From: Bacteroidia bacterium
GTDB taxonomy: Bacteria > Bacteroidota > Bacteroidia > J057
NCBI GenBank assembly: GCA_030430575.1
Contig: JAUIKF010000051.1
Location: 1-63,996 of the forward strand
Length of the DNA: 63,996 nucleotides
Direction of reading: 5' to 3'
This document shows positions 41,981 through 49,748 of this stretch, in pieces. The first letter of the stretch is position 1. Each line of letters begins with the position of its first letter. Both the position numbers and the translations under genes were made by a program. The notes below the pieces were generated by a model. The model saw only the letters and a program-made list of their open reading frames with translations, was not told the origin of the DNA and ran no database searches.

Positions 41981-42862
41981 AAAGAATTAGAAAAGAACGT
42001 AGCTGGATTATCAGCTGTCTTATCGAAGATGTCTCAGCGGATGGCTTTGGCCAATTACGCTGAGAGCACGATTTCAAGTTATAGTCGAGCTGTTCGGCTG
42101 ATGGGAGTGAGCCTTCGACGGAGCTCAGGCTGAAAGTTAGGGAAAAGTCCTGAGAAAATCGATCAGGAAGAGCTACATGAGTATTTGTTGTCTATCAAGG
42201 ATCGTATGAGCCAAAGCTCGTGGCACACGATTCTCTTTGGGGTAAAATACTGTTACTGTGAAGTGTTGGATATGGCCGAGTTGGTCAATTCGCTTCCCAA
42301 ATCACGACGGGAACAACCGCTTCCTGTGGTGTTGAATCAGGGCGATTTAGGGTTGATTTTTGGTTCATGTCGGAGTTTGAAGCATCGTTGTATCTTCAAA
42401 TTGGCTTATGGGACAGGTCTTCGGATGAATGAGCTTCGGCAGCTTCGGATTGGAGATATTGATTCAGAACGACTTCAAATTCGCGTTGTTCAAGGCAAAG
42501 GTCGTAAGGATCGTTATGTGGTCTTGCCATCGAGTCTATTGGGTGAGCTTCGGAGTTATTATAAAGGGGTTCGACCAAAGGTTTATCTGTTTAATGGTCA
42601 GCGAAAAGGAGAGCCGATGGCGCGGCGTTCCATGCAACATGCCCTAAAAGCCTTGTTAAAACGCAGCGGACTTGAGAAGCCTGTAACGATGCACAGTTTT
42701 CGCCATACTTTCGCCTGTCATGCGCTGGAGATGGGCATGGACATAGTGACTTTGCAGCACTTACTTGGCCATGCCCATTTGAGCACAACGCTGATCTACC
42801 TCAAAGTAGCAGAAGCCCCAAAGAGCAATTGGTTCAGCCCGCTTGACCTTTGGCCGCACTGA
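41972..42862 (+). pseudogene. tyrosine recombinase of the IS91-like element, with a 24-base repeat insertion
   Basis: Reads from ATG at 41972 (MKAKELEKNVAGLSAVLSKM) to 42862 in one frame, broken only by TGA at 42131-42133. That stop is the last codon of a 24-base insertion at 42110-42133 (CCTTCGACGGAGCTCAGGCTGA-type) matching the dispersed short repeat. Without the insertion the protein reads VRLMGVKLGKSPEKIDQ and is a normal ~290-residue recombinase with R (YGTGLRMNEL), K (GKGRKDR), HxxR (HSFRHTF), H (LLGHAHLST) and Y (LIYLKV). The element type with an integrase before the Y-type transposase is well known. The stop overlaps the transposase start. Left alone, a restart at 42185 would give a C-terminal catalytic domain. 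Confidence 0.85.
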
Positions 42863-43962
42863 TGGGCCGTCCAAAACATGAAGTAGCAGAAGTGTTGGCT
42901 AAGTATGGACGTGATTTTTTGCAGGCTCACCCTCAGCCTGCCCATCATTTGCGAACCCTTGAAGCACTCAAGAAGTGCCGCACAGCTGCGTTGGGCGGGC
43001 ATATTGATGCCTGTGATAGCTGTGGGCATCAACGAATCTCGTATAACTCATGCAGGAATCGACATTGTCCCAAGTGTCAAGGACTCAATCAGCAGCGGTG
43101 GGTAGATGCCCGAGAAGCAGACCTGCTTCCAGTACCTTACTACCACTTGGTTTTCACCCTGCCTGATAAGCTCAATGGACTCTGCCTTGCCAATCCAAGG
43201 CAACTCTACCATCTCCTGTTCCGCTCAGCTTGGGAGACACTGCAAATCTTTGCAGCCGACCCTAAATACCTCGGTGCTCAAACAGGCATGGTAGCTGTTC
43301 TGCACACTTGGGGACAAAACCTCAGTTTGCATCCTCATCTGCATTGCATTGTGCCAGGAGGGGGCCTGACGCCTCAAGGTAACTGGCGGCATGGCAAGGG
43401 AAAGGGCAAATTCCTATTTCCTGTAAAGGCGATGAGCAAAGTCTTCCGAGCCAAATTTGTCCAAGGACTGAGGAAACTATACATCGAAGAGGCCCTTTGC
43501 TTTGCAGGTTTGGCTGCTGAGATTGAAGCCCCAAAGGACTTTGCTGCTTTGACCAGAAGTCTTTTTCGAAAGCCTTGGGTGATCTATGCAAAACAACCTT
43601 TTGCAGGGCCAGAGCAGGTGATCAGATACCTTGGCCAATATACGCATCGGATTGCCATTTCCAACCACCGGCTTCAGGAGGTCAACGAAGGCAAAGTCAC
43701 ATTCGCTTGGAAGGATTACCGCAAAAATGGCAAAAAGGGAAGCATGACGCTTTCGGCAAATGAGTTCCTTAGGCGATTTTGTTTACATATCCTGCCATCT
43801 GGATTTACCCGCTTGCGACATTATGGCATCTTGGCTTCAAGAAACAAAACCGATGCCTTGAAGAAAGCGCGCGAAAGCCTTGAGGTGGTTCCGCCACCCA
43901 AAAAAGAAACACTCACTTGGCAACAACTCCTCAAACAAACGACCTCAATCGATCTTGAAACA
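42862..43962 (+). pseudogene. IS91-family Y2 transposase, 5' part (split by IS630)
   Basis: Start at ATG 42862 (MGRPKHEVAEVLAKYGRDF), overlapping the recombinase stop as TGATG; a TTG at 42850 is also open. Shows the N-terminal zinc domain (CDSCGHQRISYNSCRNRHCP), the HUH motif HPHLHCIVPGGG near residue 158, and YLGQYTHRIAISNHR near residue 262 with the catalytic Tyr. IS91 transposases move the element by single-strand rolling-circle transfer. After codon 367 the IS630 element interrupts it; the sense continues at 45100-45186 as CPCCQEGKMHTIKTFPKA and a stop. So a 395-residue transposase was intact before the IS630 insertion. The frame now runs 17 codons into IS630. Confidence 0.9.
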
Positions 43963-45097
43963 TACTGCCCGCATTTGGGATTGAGAAATACTGGGGGGCA
44001 TTTATACCTCGCTTAGCTCAATATGAAAATTGAGTGTAAGGAGGGTATTTAATTGCGATTTGTACTTCCTGATATATTGAAAGAATTTCCCGATTTCACG
44101 CCTGAAAATGTCGTATGATTCGTAGTAGGCTGTTCGAATGACTTTCTTTTTCATGAACTTCCATAATCTTTCAATAAGATTAAGATTCGGCGCATAGGGG
44201 GGCAAATAGAGGATTTCGATTCTAGGATGGTCCTTGAGCCATTGTTTGAGGATTTTAGCACGATTGTAGGGGGCATTATCGACCACGACATAGAGCTTCT
44301 CTACCCCTGGATGCTTCTTTTCGATCTTGCTTAAGAGTCGAATGGTCGATTGGGCATTAACCCTTTTGGGGAAATCAGTAAAGACTTCTTCAACTTTATG
44401 AGCATTGATAGCCCCGTTGATATTGACACGTTTGCGCCCTGTATTGGCTTTAATCTCAAAGTCCTTGCCTCGTTTGATCCAACCCCGAGTAGGGGTCGTA
44501 TTATGCAATGGATGCACCCCATCAGCATAAAAAAGGGCTGCTTTCTCTTCTGCGACTTCTTCCAAAACGGGTTCGAGTACTTCCTCAACCCACTCAGTTT
44601 GAGCCACAGGATCAGATTTTGTGCCTGGATGGCGACTCTGCTTATAACTATAATCCAAGCGATGGAGTAAGGCCAACATCCCCCGCTCACTGTAATTCAC
44701 GCCAAATTTCGCCTTGACCCAAGCTGCAACCTCGGCACAACTTTGATATAAACGAGCATCCAATTCAGCTTCCAACAACACCAACTGATCATCCGAAAGA
44801 CGGCAACTCGAACCCATATAAGAGGTCGACAAATACTCATCAAGACTAGAAGAGGAAGTGTAGTGCGAGGCATAGCGGTAAACCGTTGATTCCCCAATGC
44901 CCAAGGCGAACGCTGTATCTTCTGCACTAAAACCACCACCAAGCATCAACGCAGCCGTCGCTTTTCTATAGACTTCTTTATCACGAGTACTCCGTTGGAT
45001 TTCTCGTAATTTCCCTTGTTCTTTATGACTAAGCTCGAAAGACATACTCAAAACTAGAAACCAAGTGGGTTTTTCCCAAATTCATGTGCGGGCAGTA
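43963..45097 (-). mobile_element. IS630-family insertion sequence inside the IS91-like element
   Basis: 1135 bases with terminal inverted repeats TACTGCCCGCA...TTTGGGA at both ends. The bases CA occur on both sides (43961-43962 and 45098-45099), and joining the two flanks there restores an unbroken IS91 transposase frame, which fixes the boundaries. One transposase gene fills it (44002-45051). The 2-base duplication is CA by this reading; most IS630 relatives duplicate TA, so the ends may be off by two bases. Confidence 0.85.
44002..45051 (-). CDS. IS630-family transposase
   Basis: 349 residues, full length. N-terminal helix-turn-helix (EDTAFALGIGESTVYRYASH), a second helical domain (YSERGMLALLHRLDYSYKQS), then the DDE catalytic core: first Asp in ALFYADGVHPLHNTTPTRGW, second in LYVVVDNAPYNRAK, Glu in YAPNLNLIERLWKFMKKKV. 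No frameshift, so it may be active. It is transcribed against the IS91 transposase. Two ATG codons at 45051 and 45045 are possible starts. Confidence 0.93.
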   Translation of the reverse strand: MSMSFELSHKEQGKLREIQRSTRDKEVYRKATAALMLGGGFSAEDTAFALGIGESTVYRYASHYTSSSSLDEYLSTSYMGSSCRLSDDQLVLLEAELDARLYQSCAEVAAWVKAKFGVNYSERGMLALLHRLDYSYKQSRHPGTKSDPVAQTEWVEEVLEPVLEEVAEEKAALFYADGVHPLHNTTPTRGWIKRGKDFEIKANTGRKRVNINGAINAHKVEEVFTDFPKRVNAQSTIRLLSKIEKKHPGVEKLYVVVDNAPYNRAKILKQWLKDHPRIEILYLPPYAPNLNLIERLWKFMKKKVIRTAYYESYDIFRREIGKFFQYIRKYKSQLNTLLTLNFHIELSEV

Positions 45098-45186
45098 CAT
45101 GTCCCTGTTGCCAAGAGGGAAAGATGCATACCATCAAAACCTTTCCCAAAGCCAGAAGTCCGCCGAAAGAACTCACTCAGGTATAA
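45098..45186 (+). pseudogene. IS91-family transposase, 3' part
   Basis: From 45100 the frame reads CPCCQEGKMHTIKTFPKARS then PPKELTQV and stop, the usual C-terminal zinc-finger-like CPCC end of IS91 transposases. It is the continuation of 42862-43962, separated by the IS630 element. The 250 bases after it up to the attC-like site at 45437 hold the right end of the IS91-like element, a copy of the short CCCTGAGCGTAGTCGAAGGG repeat at 45405, and no gene. Confidence 0.8.
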
Positions 45187-45436
45187 AACAAGCCCCTTCA
45201 GCTCCTAAAAGGTGTAGGGAATTGCTATGGCTTTCGCCCAATTTTTACCTCAAAAACTACAATTAAAACCCATTCAGCAAGATATGTGTAACCGCTATCA
45301 CCTCAATATCGAGTCCCAAAAACACCTAATCCAACTAGGGCGAAACAGAAAGTCCACATCTCCATCTTTTGTATCCCCATAGGGCAGAGCAGCCCTAGCC
45401 CGAAGCATGCCCTGAGCGTAGTCGAAGGGAGGCATC

Positions 45437-45502
45437 GTTCAACAAAGGATTAACGGCCGGAACGCGCCCTGCGGTCCCAGCCGTTAATCCTTAAATGTTA
45501 GC
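45437..45502 (-). repeat. attC-like site 3
   Basis: 66 bases, 17 bases after the stop of the 119-residue gene. Minus strand: GCTAACATTTAAGGATTAAC ... GCCGTTAATCCTTTGTTGAAC. The inner arms AAGGATTAACGGC/GCCGTTAATCCTT pair perfectly over 13 bases. The end core GTTGAAC fits canonical GTTRRRY. The downstream cassette now holds the IS91-like element. Confidence 0.85.
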
Positions 45503-45518
45503 TCCAGTTTTTTATTTT

Positions 45519-45878
45519 TTATTTTTTATTTTCTTCATCTTTATTTCTCTTCCACCTATCAGCCCTAAAATAGACTCGTTTCCTTAATTCTTCATAATCA
45601 TTTTTTACCATTATATTCCATTTACCAGCGGGTTCAAACCACTCCCAAATTTGAGTAAAGTCGGGAAAATTGTCATGTGATACATTGAATAGTTCTTCTT
45701 CGAAGTCCTCAATGAATTCTTTCAATATTAAGTTCGTGGGATCATTGATCTGATCTAAAATCTGGAAACTCACTTTTAAATCCTGAATCAAATCATATAA
45801 CTCAAACTTTGCCCAGAACTCAAGTTTAGAAAGTCTCGGTTTTTTGCCTTTTTTAAAGAAACGGTTAAGAAGTGACAT
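45519..45878 (-). CDS. cassette gene, unknown 119-residue protein
   Basis: MSLLNRFFKKGKKPRLSKLE then a helical, acidic protein with several Trp and Phe (EFWAKFELYDLIQDL, FTQIWEWFEPAGKWN) and a basic tail. No family recognised, no signal peptide. The start is 31 bases after attC-like site 2 and the stop 17 bases before site 3, so it is a single-gene cassette. The AT-rich composition differs from the host genes. Could be an immunity, antitoxin-like or accessory protein; this is a guess from context. Confidence 0.7.
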   Translation of the reverse strand: MSLLNRFFKKGKKPRLSKLEFWAKFELYDLIQDLKVSFQILDQINDPTNLILKEFIEDFEEELFNVSHDNFPDFTQIWEWFEPAGKWNIMVKNDYEELRKRVYFRADRWKRNKDEENKK

Positions 45879-45908
45879 TTTTAGTTGAGCTTGTTTTTAT
45901 TAATTGGT

Positions 45909-45975
45909 GCTAACGGCCTGCATAAATGGCGTTGCGAGCTTTTGCTCGCAATGAACATTTTATGCTTTGTTGGGC
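45909..45975 (-). repeat. attC-like site 2
   Basis: 67 bases. Minus strand begins GCCCAACAAAGCATAAAATG and ends CATTTATGCAGGCCGTTAGC; the middle is a hairpin TTGCGAGC/GCTCGCAA. GCCCAAC fits RYYYAAC exactly, and the three extra bases on the right arm give bulged bases as in attC bottom strands. The site overlaps the last codons of the TIR gene: PNKA and the stop lie within it. Confidence 0.88.
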
Positions 45976-46523
45976 ACAGTATTTATTCTTTTCAATGATT
46001 CTTCGATAGACTGTTTCAAGCAATCAACTAACTTTATGTGATACCTTTCTCTATTTGGATTCGGCAGGATATTTCCATTTGTGTTAAATCTTACCAAGTC
46101 AGCATATGTCATATCAGGTATGTGAGGACAACCAAAGTCATCTCCTTTAGGCATAAAAAATTGTCTTTGAGATATTTCTGGATGATTGTGAAAAGTACAA
46201 GGGTCTATTAAGATTGGAAATATTAGAAAATCTCCACAGTAGTCTTTGCAAATGAATTCTTTCAATTCATATTCAGCAATGTACTCTGAATAAAGGAAAC
46301 TACTACTAATCAATAAAACAGAAAAGTCACACTCTTTTACTTTTTCTTGAATCGCATTATGCCACATTGAACCAATTGGGATTTGGGTATCTTCCCATAT
46401 TTCCCACTCAATATCAAGATGCCTTGAATGTACTGATATTCCCTTATGAATTAGGTTGAAATAGAGTTTATCCGCATGTGCATAGGAAATAAACCCTTTA
46501 TATTTTTTGGCTTTATTTTCCAT
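45960..46523 (-). CDS. TIR-domain protein (cassette gene)
   Basis: 187 residues. KYKGFISYAHADKLYFNLIH is box 1 of a TIR domain; WEIWEDTQIPIGSMWHNAIQ, CDFSVLLISSSFLYSEYIAE and YELKEFICKDY follow, with the Glu of YELKEF in the place of the catalytic Glu of NAD-cleaving TIRs. No other domain is present. The start ATG overlaps the end of the other TIR gene by 11 bases, so one transcript and a shared cassette. The stop lies inside attC-like site 2. Known: bacterial TIR proteins cleave NAD or make cyclic-ADP-ribose-type signals in anti-phage immunity. Inferred role here: the same. Confidence 0.88.
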   Translation of the reverse strand: MENKAKKYKGFISYAHADKLYFNLIHKGISVHSRHLDIEWEIWEDTQIPIGSMWHNAIQEKVKECDFSVLLISSSFLYSEYIAEYELKEFICKDYCGDFLIFPILIDPCTFHNHPEISQRQFFMPKGDDFGCPHIPDMTYADLVRFNTNGNILPNPNRERYHIKLVDCLKQSIEESLKRINTVPNKA

Positions 46524-47118
46524 GCTTTTCAGTTTTTAGAATTTCTGAATCAATTTCAATTTTCGTTTTTAAAGATTTTTTTAAAGCATCCAATATTTTT
46601 GAGAATCTTTCTTCATCTTCTTTTATTGTATTTACATCTTTTAGAAAATTAAATAAATAAGTAATTAAGATTCTATTTGAAGAACACTTATTTATATCAA
46701 ATAGAGTTTTATATTCATTTTCTTCATTTGACTTCACCTTGTCTTTTAACAACCTTAATTCATTATCCCAGTACTCTATATATTCATTCCTTTTATTACC
46801 ATCAAAAATATTGGAATCTTTGATTAAAATAGGATAACAGTTATTTCTAAATTGTTTTGCACGAAAAAGTTCATTTAGTTCGAACATGCAATTTTGAGAT
46901 TTAAAAAATGAGTCATTCATCAGTAAGATGAAATAATTCATTTCATTTTTATTCTCAGCAAAATCATAAATCTCACCTTTATGTTCTAATGAGAGTTTTT
47001 CACATAAGAGTTTTGTTTCTTCTAAACTCTCTTTAATGTTTTTAAAGTATTCATCCATTTCTTCGGAATTTGAATAGGAGATAAATACTTTAGGTTCTAT
47101 TTTGTCTTTTTTTGACAT
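46513..47118 (-). CDS. TIR-like domain protein (cassette gene)
   Basis: Start set at 47118 (MSKKDKIEPKVFISYSNSEE), 25 bases after attC-like site 1; the frame upstream runs through that site. PKVFISYSNSEEMDEYFKN is TIR box 1, NYFILLMNDSFFKSQNCMFE then LNELF has the xxCxxEL pattern with a likely catalytic Glu. The C-terminal ~90 residues are helical and charged (DALKKSLKTKIEIDSEILK) and unknown. 201 residues, about 28% GC by eye. Two TIR-type genes in one cassette suggests a two-part system with one sensor or regulator and one effector. Confidence 0.82.
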   Translation of the reverse strand: MSKKDKIEPKVFISYSNSEEMDEYFKNIKESLEETKLLCEKLSLEHKGEIYDFAENKNEMNYFILLMNDSFFKSQNCMFELNELFRAKQFRNNCYPILIKDSNIFDGNKRNEYIEYWDNELRLLKDKVKSNEENEYKTLFDINKCSSNRILITYLFNFLKDVNTIKEDEERFSKILDALKKSLKTKIEIDSEILKTEKHGK

Positions 47119-47142
47119 GATTTTGTTTTTTTCATTTATTGT

Positions 47143-47212
47143 GCCCAACGGTTTGTATATGGTGCGTTGCCGTCCCGCAGGGCGGCTATGCACTATATAC
47201 TTTGTTGGCGGT
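47143..47212 (-). repeat. attC-like site 1
   Basis: 70 bases, 11 bases after the stop of the 359-residue gene. Minus strand: CCGCCAACAAAGTATATAGT ... CCATATACAAACCGTTGGGC, with a central hairpin GCCGCCCTGCGGGACGGC. GTTGGGC matches GTTRRRY. Arms AAAGTATATAGTGC and GCACCATATACAAAC pair with mismatches and bulges. Confidence 0.85.
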
Positions 47213-47222
47213 TCGTTATTTT

Positions 47223-48302
47223 TTAAAAATCAACATCTTCTTCATTCAGAACCATATTTTCAAGATAATCCAAAAGCTTCTTATGATTTTCGATTCCTGT
47301 TTGAATGACATTGTCAAGCGTTCGTTCGGGCATAAAAAATTCTCTTCCAATCATTTCATCAAATTCATCTTTTCTTTCCTTGAAAAATGGTACTTGTTGG
47401 TATAGTTGAGGGTGTAATTCAAGGTCAGCAATTTCCATTTTGTAAATTGAATCTCTTGCTTCCAAGTCGGACATTCCCATAGAAAATGACATAAAACCAC
47501 CTGCATTAAGGTTAAGAGCTGACATTACAGTATACTTGAAAGGGTCGTGTCCAATTCTCAACATCAATAATCTGTCCTTATACAAATTAAGATTAGAATT
47601 ATCTTGCTCAATAGCCTTACTAATGCATAAATAACTCACACTTGCCATCATTTGTAGAGTATCTATGTCGTCCGAAAGATTTTGGTCAAGCATCATTAAA
47701 AAAGCTGTACCAAGAGCAGAATAGTCGTTTACTTCTTTTAATTGACCTGGATTAGATTTTACAGAGCGATAAATTTGCACAAGCAATTGACGAGCATCTG
47801 TTACACTCTCTTGCTGATATTGTGCATTTGCTCTTTTGGCTAATGATACTATTTCTGGTTCATTTGAAGTTTCTTGATTATCACCCTTCAGATATTCAAT
47901 ATCAACGTTTCTGTCATGCATATGTAAAATGCAATTTTCCACTTCACCATTTTTAAACTTAATGGTCAATCCATAATCTTCACCATTGAAGTCCACCCAA
48001 CCAAATGGCGATTGAGCCTGAACAGGAAATCCTCTCAAAACTATTTTATCAGTAGTTTGACTAACAATTCGCATTGGTTTTGGTGTCATTTGAACATTGT
48101 TTTGCCAAACTGGGTGGTTTCCGTCCAAATTAAATACCGTTACAATATAACCGTCACCGCTACTAACGTTGTAGCCTTCACAACCATTAATGTTTGGCTC
48201 TACTTTTACTGCTCGACCTGCTCCACCGTGAGGACCCGAAACGTGATTACCATTTTCATATCTTAAATGGTCTGGTGATTTGAATACAAAGTCTAAATTC
48301 AT
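47223..48302 (-). CDS. first cassette gene, unknown 359-residue protein
   Basis: Residues 1-145 are beta-rich with many Gly, Asn and Asp (SGPHGGAGRAVKVEPNINGC, GYNVSSGDGYIVTVFNLDGN, WVDFNGEDYGLTIKFKNGEV). The rest is helical (YSALGTAFLMMLDQNLSDDI, ASVSYLCISKAIEQDNSNLN) with a conserved-looking DPFKYTVMSALNLNAGGFMS. No signal peptide, no known domain recognised. It starts 58 bases after the site that follows the recombinase and stops 11 bases before attC-like site 1. Being first in the array, it would be the newest cassette if new ones enter next to the recombinase. Confidence 0.8.
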   Translation of the reverse strand: MNLDFVFKSPDHLRYENGNHVSGPHGGAGRAVKVEPNINGCEGYNVSSGDGYIVTVFNLDGNHPVWQNNVQMTPKPMRIVSQTTDKIVLRGFPVQAQSPFGWVDFNGEDYGLTIKFKNGEVENCILHMHDRNVDIEYLKGDNQETSNEPEIVSLAKRANAQYQQESVTDARQLLVQIYRSVKSNPGQLKEVNDYSALGTAFLMMLDQNLSDDIDTLQMMASVSYLCISKAIEQDNSNLNLYKDRLLMLRIGHDPFKYTVMSALNLNAGGFMSFSMGMSDLEARDSIYKMEIADLELHPQLYQQVPFFKERKDEFDEMIGREFFMPERTLDNVIQTGIENHKKLLDYLENMVLNEEDVDF

Positions 48303-48359
48303 ATTTGGTTAATTTTTTATGTCAGATTTCAATTTGTTCTGAGTGTTTTTTTAATGACC

Positions 48360-48447
48360 GCCAACACTTGTGTATACGCCATATGGCGTGTATTTTCGCT
48401 ATATTTACATTCAATTAGGGCGTGTACTGGCGATATTTAATGTTAAG
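48360..48447 (-). repeat. attI/attC-like site next to the recombinase
   Basis: 88 bases, ten bases after the recombinase stop. Minus strand: CTTAACATTAAATATCGCCA ... CACGCCATATGGCGTATACAC then AAGTGTTGGC. Outer cores CTTAAC and GTTGGC are those of the array sites, but the body differs: it holds the 14-base palindrome ACGCCATATGGCGT. The 20-base stretch TACACGCCATATGGCGTATA is identical to part of the 77-base tandem repeat upstream of the recombinase. This makes it the best candidate for the primary insertion site. Confidence 0.75.
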
Positions 48448-48456
48448 ACGCCACGA

Positions 48457-49575
48457 TCATATCTCCAAAAAGTCCAAGGGACTTTTCTGTTTGTCCATGC
48501 CATGGTGTGTAATGTGTGTATATATTTCTGTGGTTTTGGATGATTCATGACCTAATAGTGCTTGTATGTATCTGAGACTACTTCCACGTTCTAACAAATG
48601 TGTGGCAAAGCTATGGCGTAAGGTATGAACCGTTGCATAAGGGTTTACCTTTGATTGTTGCTTTGCGCGGTTGAAGATATTTTGCACACTTCGCTTACTG
48701 TATTGTCCTCCATATTGTCCTTCAAATAACCAATCATTGGGTTTGTAAATTTTGTAATAATTGTGGAGATACGCAAGGGCTGTTTCGGAAAGAATGGTAT
48801 GACGGTCCTTTTTGCCCTTTCCTCCTTTAATAAAAATCTTCATCTGGGACTCATTGATGTCTTGGACTTTAAGGCGTACAAGTTCTCCTAAACGAAGGCC
48901 ACCTCCGTAGATTATTAAGAGGATACATTTATGCTTGAGATTGTCAACCGATTCAATTAGCCTCACTACCTCTTCCTCACTGAGTACATCTGGGAGCTGA
49001 AAAGGCTTCTTAGGACGATCCAAATAAACGACCATTCTCTCTCTTCCAAGTACCTGTTCATAGTAGCATTTGATGGCGTTGATGATTTGATTTTGGGTCG
49101 ACTCAGATACCCGGTCTTGTACGACTCGTTTGTGCATATATGCCTTTATCTGCTCGCCAGTGATGTTGGCAGGAGGAATATCGTTATAAAACAGGAGGAA
49201 CATTCTGAAATGAGACTTATAGCTTTTGATGGTATAAAGGCTATAGCGTTTGAGCATCAGTTTCTCTTCGAGGTCGGTAACGGCTTCGGGAAATTGGAGT
49301 GCGGATTGTTTCGGGGAGGCTACGCGATTAGGGGCTTTTTGATCAGCTTCCTCTTCTAGTCCATCAGTGACAAACTTGATTTTCTGGTAGAAAAAATGGT
49401 TCAATTTTTCTTCGGACCAGAAATTGGCTTTTCCAAGCCAGCATTTTCGCTCGGGATTCCACCAAAGGCCAGGTGCTTTCTTGAGGAGGGAGATAAGTTC
49501 TTGGTCATATTGGAACCGCAAGGCGATATGTGGGCGATTCCTGTGGGTAGTTTGATAAAGGGCAATGGTTTTCAT
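48457..49575 (-). CDS. tyrosine recombinase heading the cassette array
   Basis: 372 residues. An N-terminal ~75-residue module (HRNRPHIALRFQYDQELISL, GLWWNPERKCWLGK) precedes a SAM-like core-binding domain (TIKSYKSHFRMFLLFYNDIP). The catalytic set is complete: R228 (GGGLRLGELV), K253 or K256 (GGKGKKDR), H317 and R320 (HTLRHSF), H343 (LLGHESS) and Y352 (EIYTHI). The end KSPLDFLEI recalls the SPLD tail of integron integrases, but the ~20-35-residue insertion those carry before the HxxR box is absent. It is oriented like the cassettes. Known: XerC/D-like fold. Inferred: it recombines the attC-like sites. Alternative: it is itself a cassette gene. Confidence 0.9.
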   Translation of the reverse strand: MKTIALYQTTHRNRPHIALRFQYDQELISLLKKAPGLWWNPERKCWLGKANFWSEEKLNHFFYQKIKFVTDGLEEEADQKAPNRVASPKQSALQFPEAVTDLEEKLMLKRYSLYTIKSYKSHFRMFLLFYNDIPPANITGEQIKAYMHKRVVQDRVSESTQNQIINAIKCYYEQVLGRERMVVYLDRPKKPFQLPDVLSEEEVVRLIESVDNLKHKCILLIIYGGGLRLGELVRLKVQDINESQMKIFIKGGKGKKDRHTILSETALAYLHNYYKIYKPNDWLFEGQYGGQYSKRSVQNIFNRAKQQSKVNPYATVHTLRHSFATHLLERGSSLRYIQALLGHESSKTTEIYTHITHHGMDKQKSPLDFLEI

Positions 49576-49748
49576 AAGATTTGGTTTTCAGGCAAATAAG
49601 GAAGTTTAGGAAAAAGAGCTATGGAAAGTCCTCGTCCAGATTCACACAGAATTGTGCTGTTAAGCTAGGGGGATCTACTTATTGGGCCATCTCTAAAACA
49701 CTGATGGCCAGTTTGTTATGTTCTGGAAAATGGTGTTGTTAAAGACTG

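Noticed and set aside
45084-45266. 60-residue plus-strand frame after IS630
   Set aside because: It overlaps the true IS91 transposase C-terminus in another frame; CPCC continues the transposase, not this frame.
39532-48447. Inverted repeats as ordinary rho-independent terminators
   Set aside because: They are 64-88 bases, carry conserved outer cores and lack T-runs; the cores lie just before the next gene.
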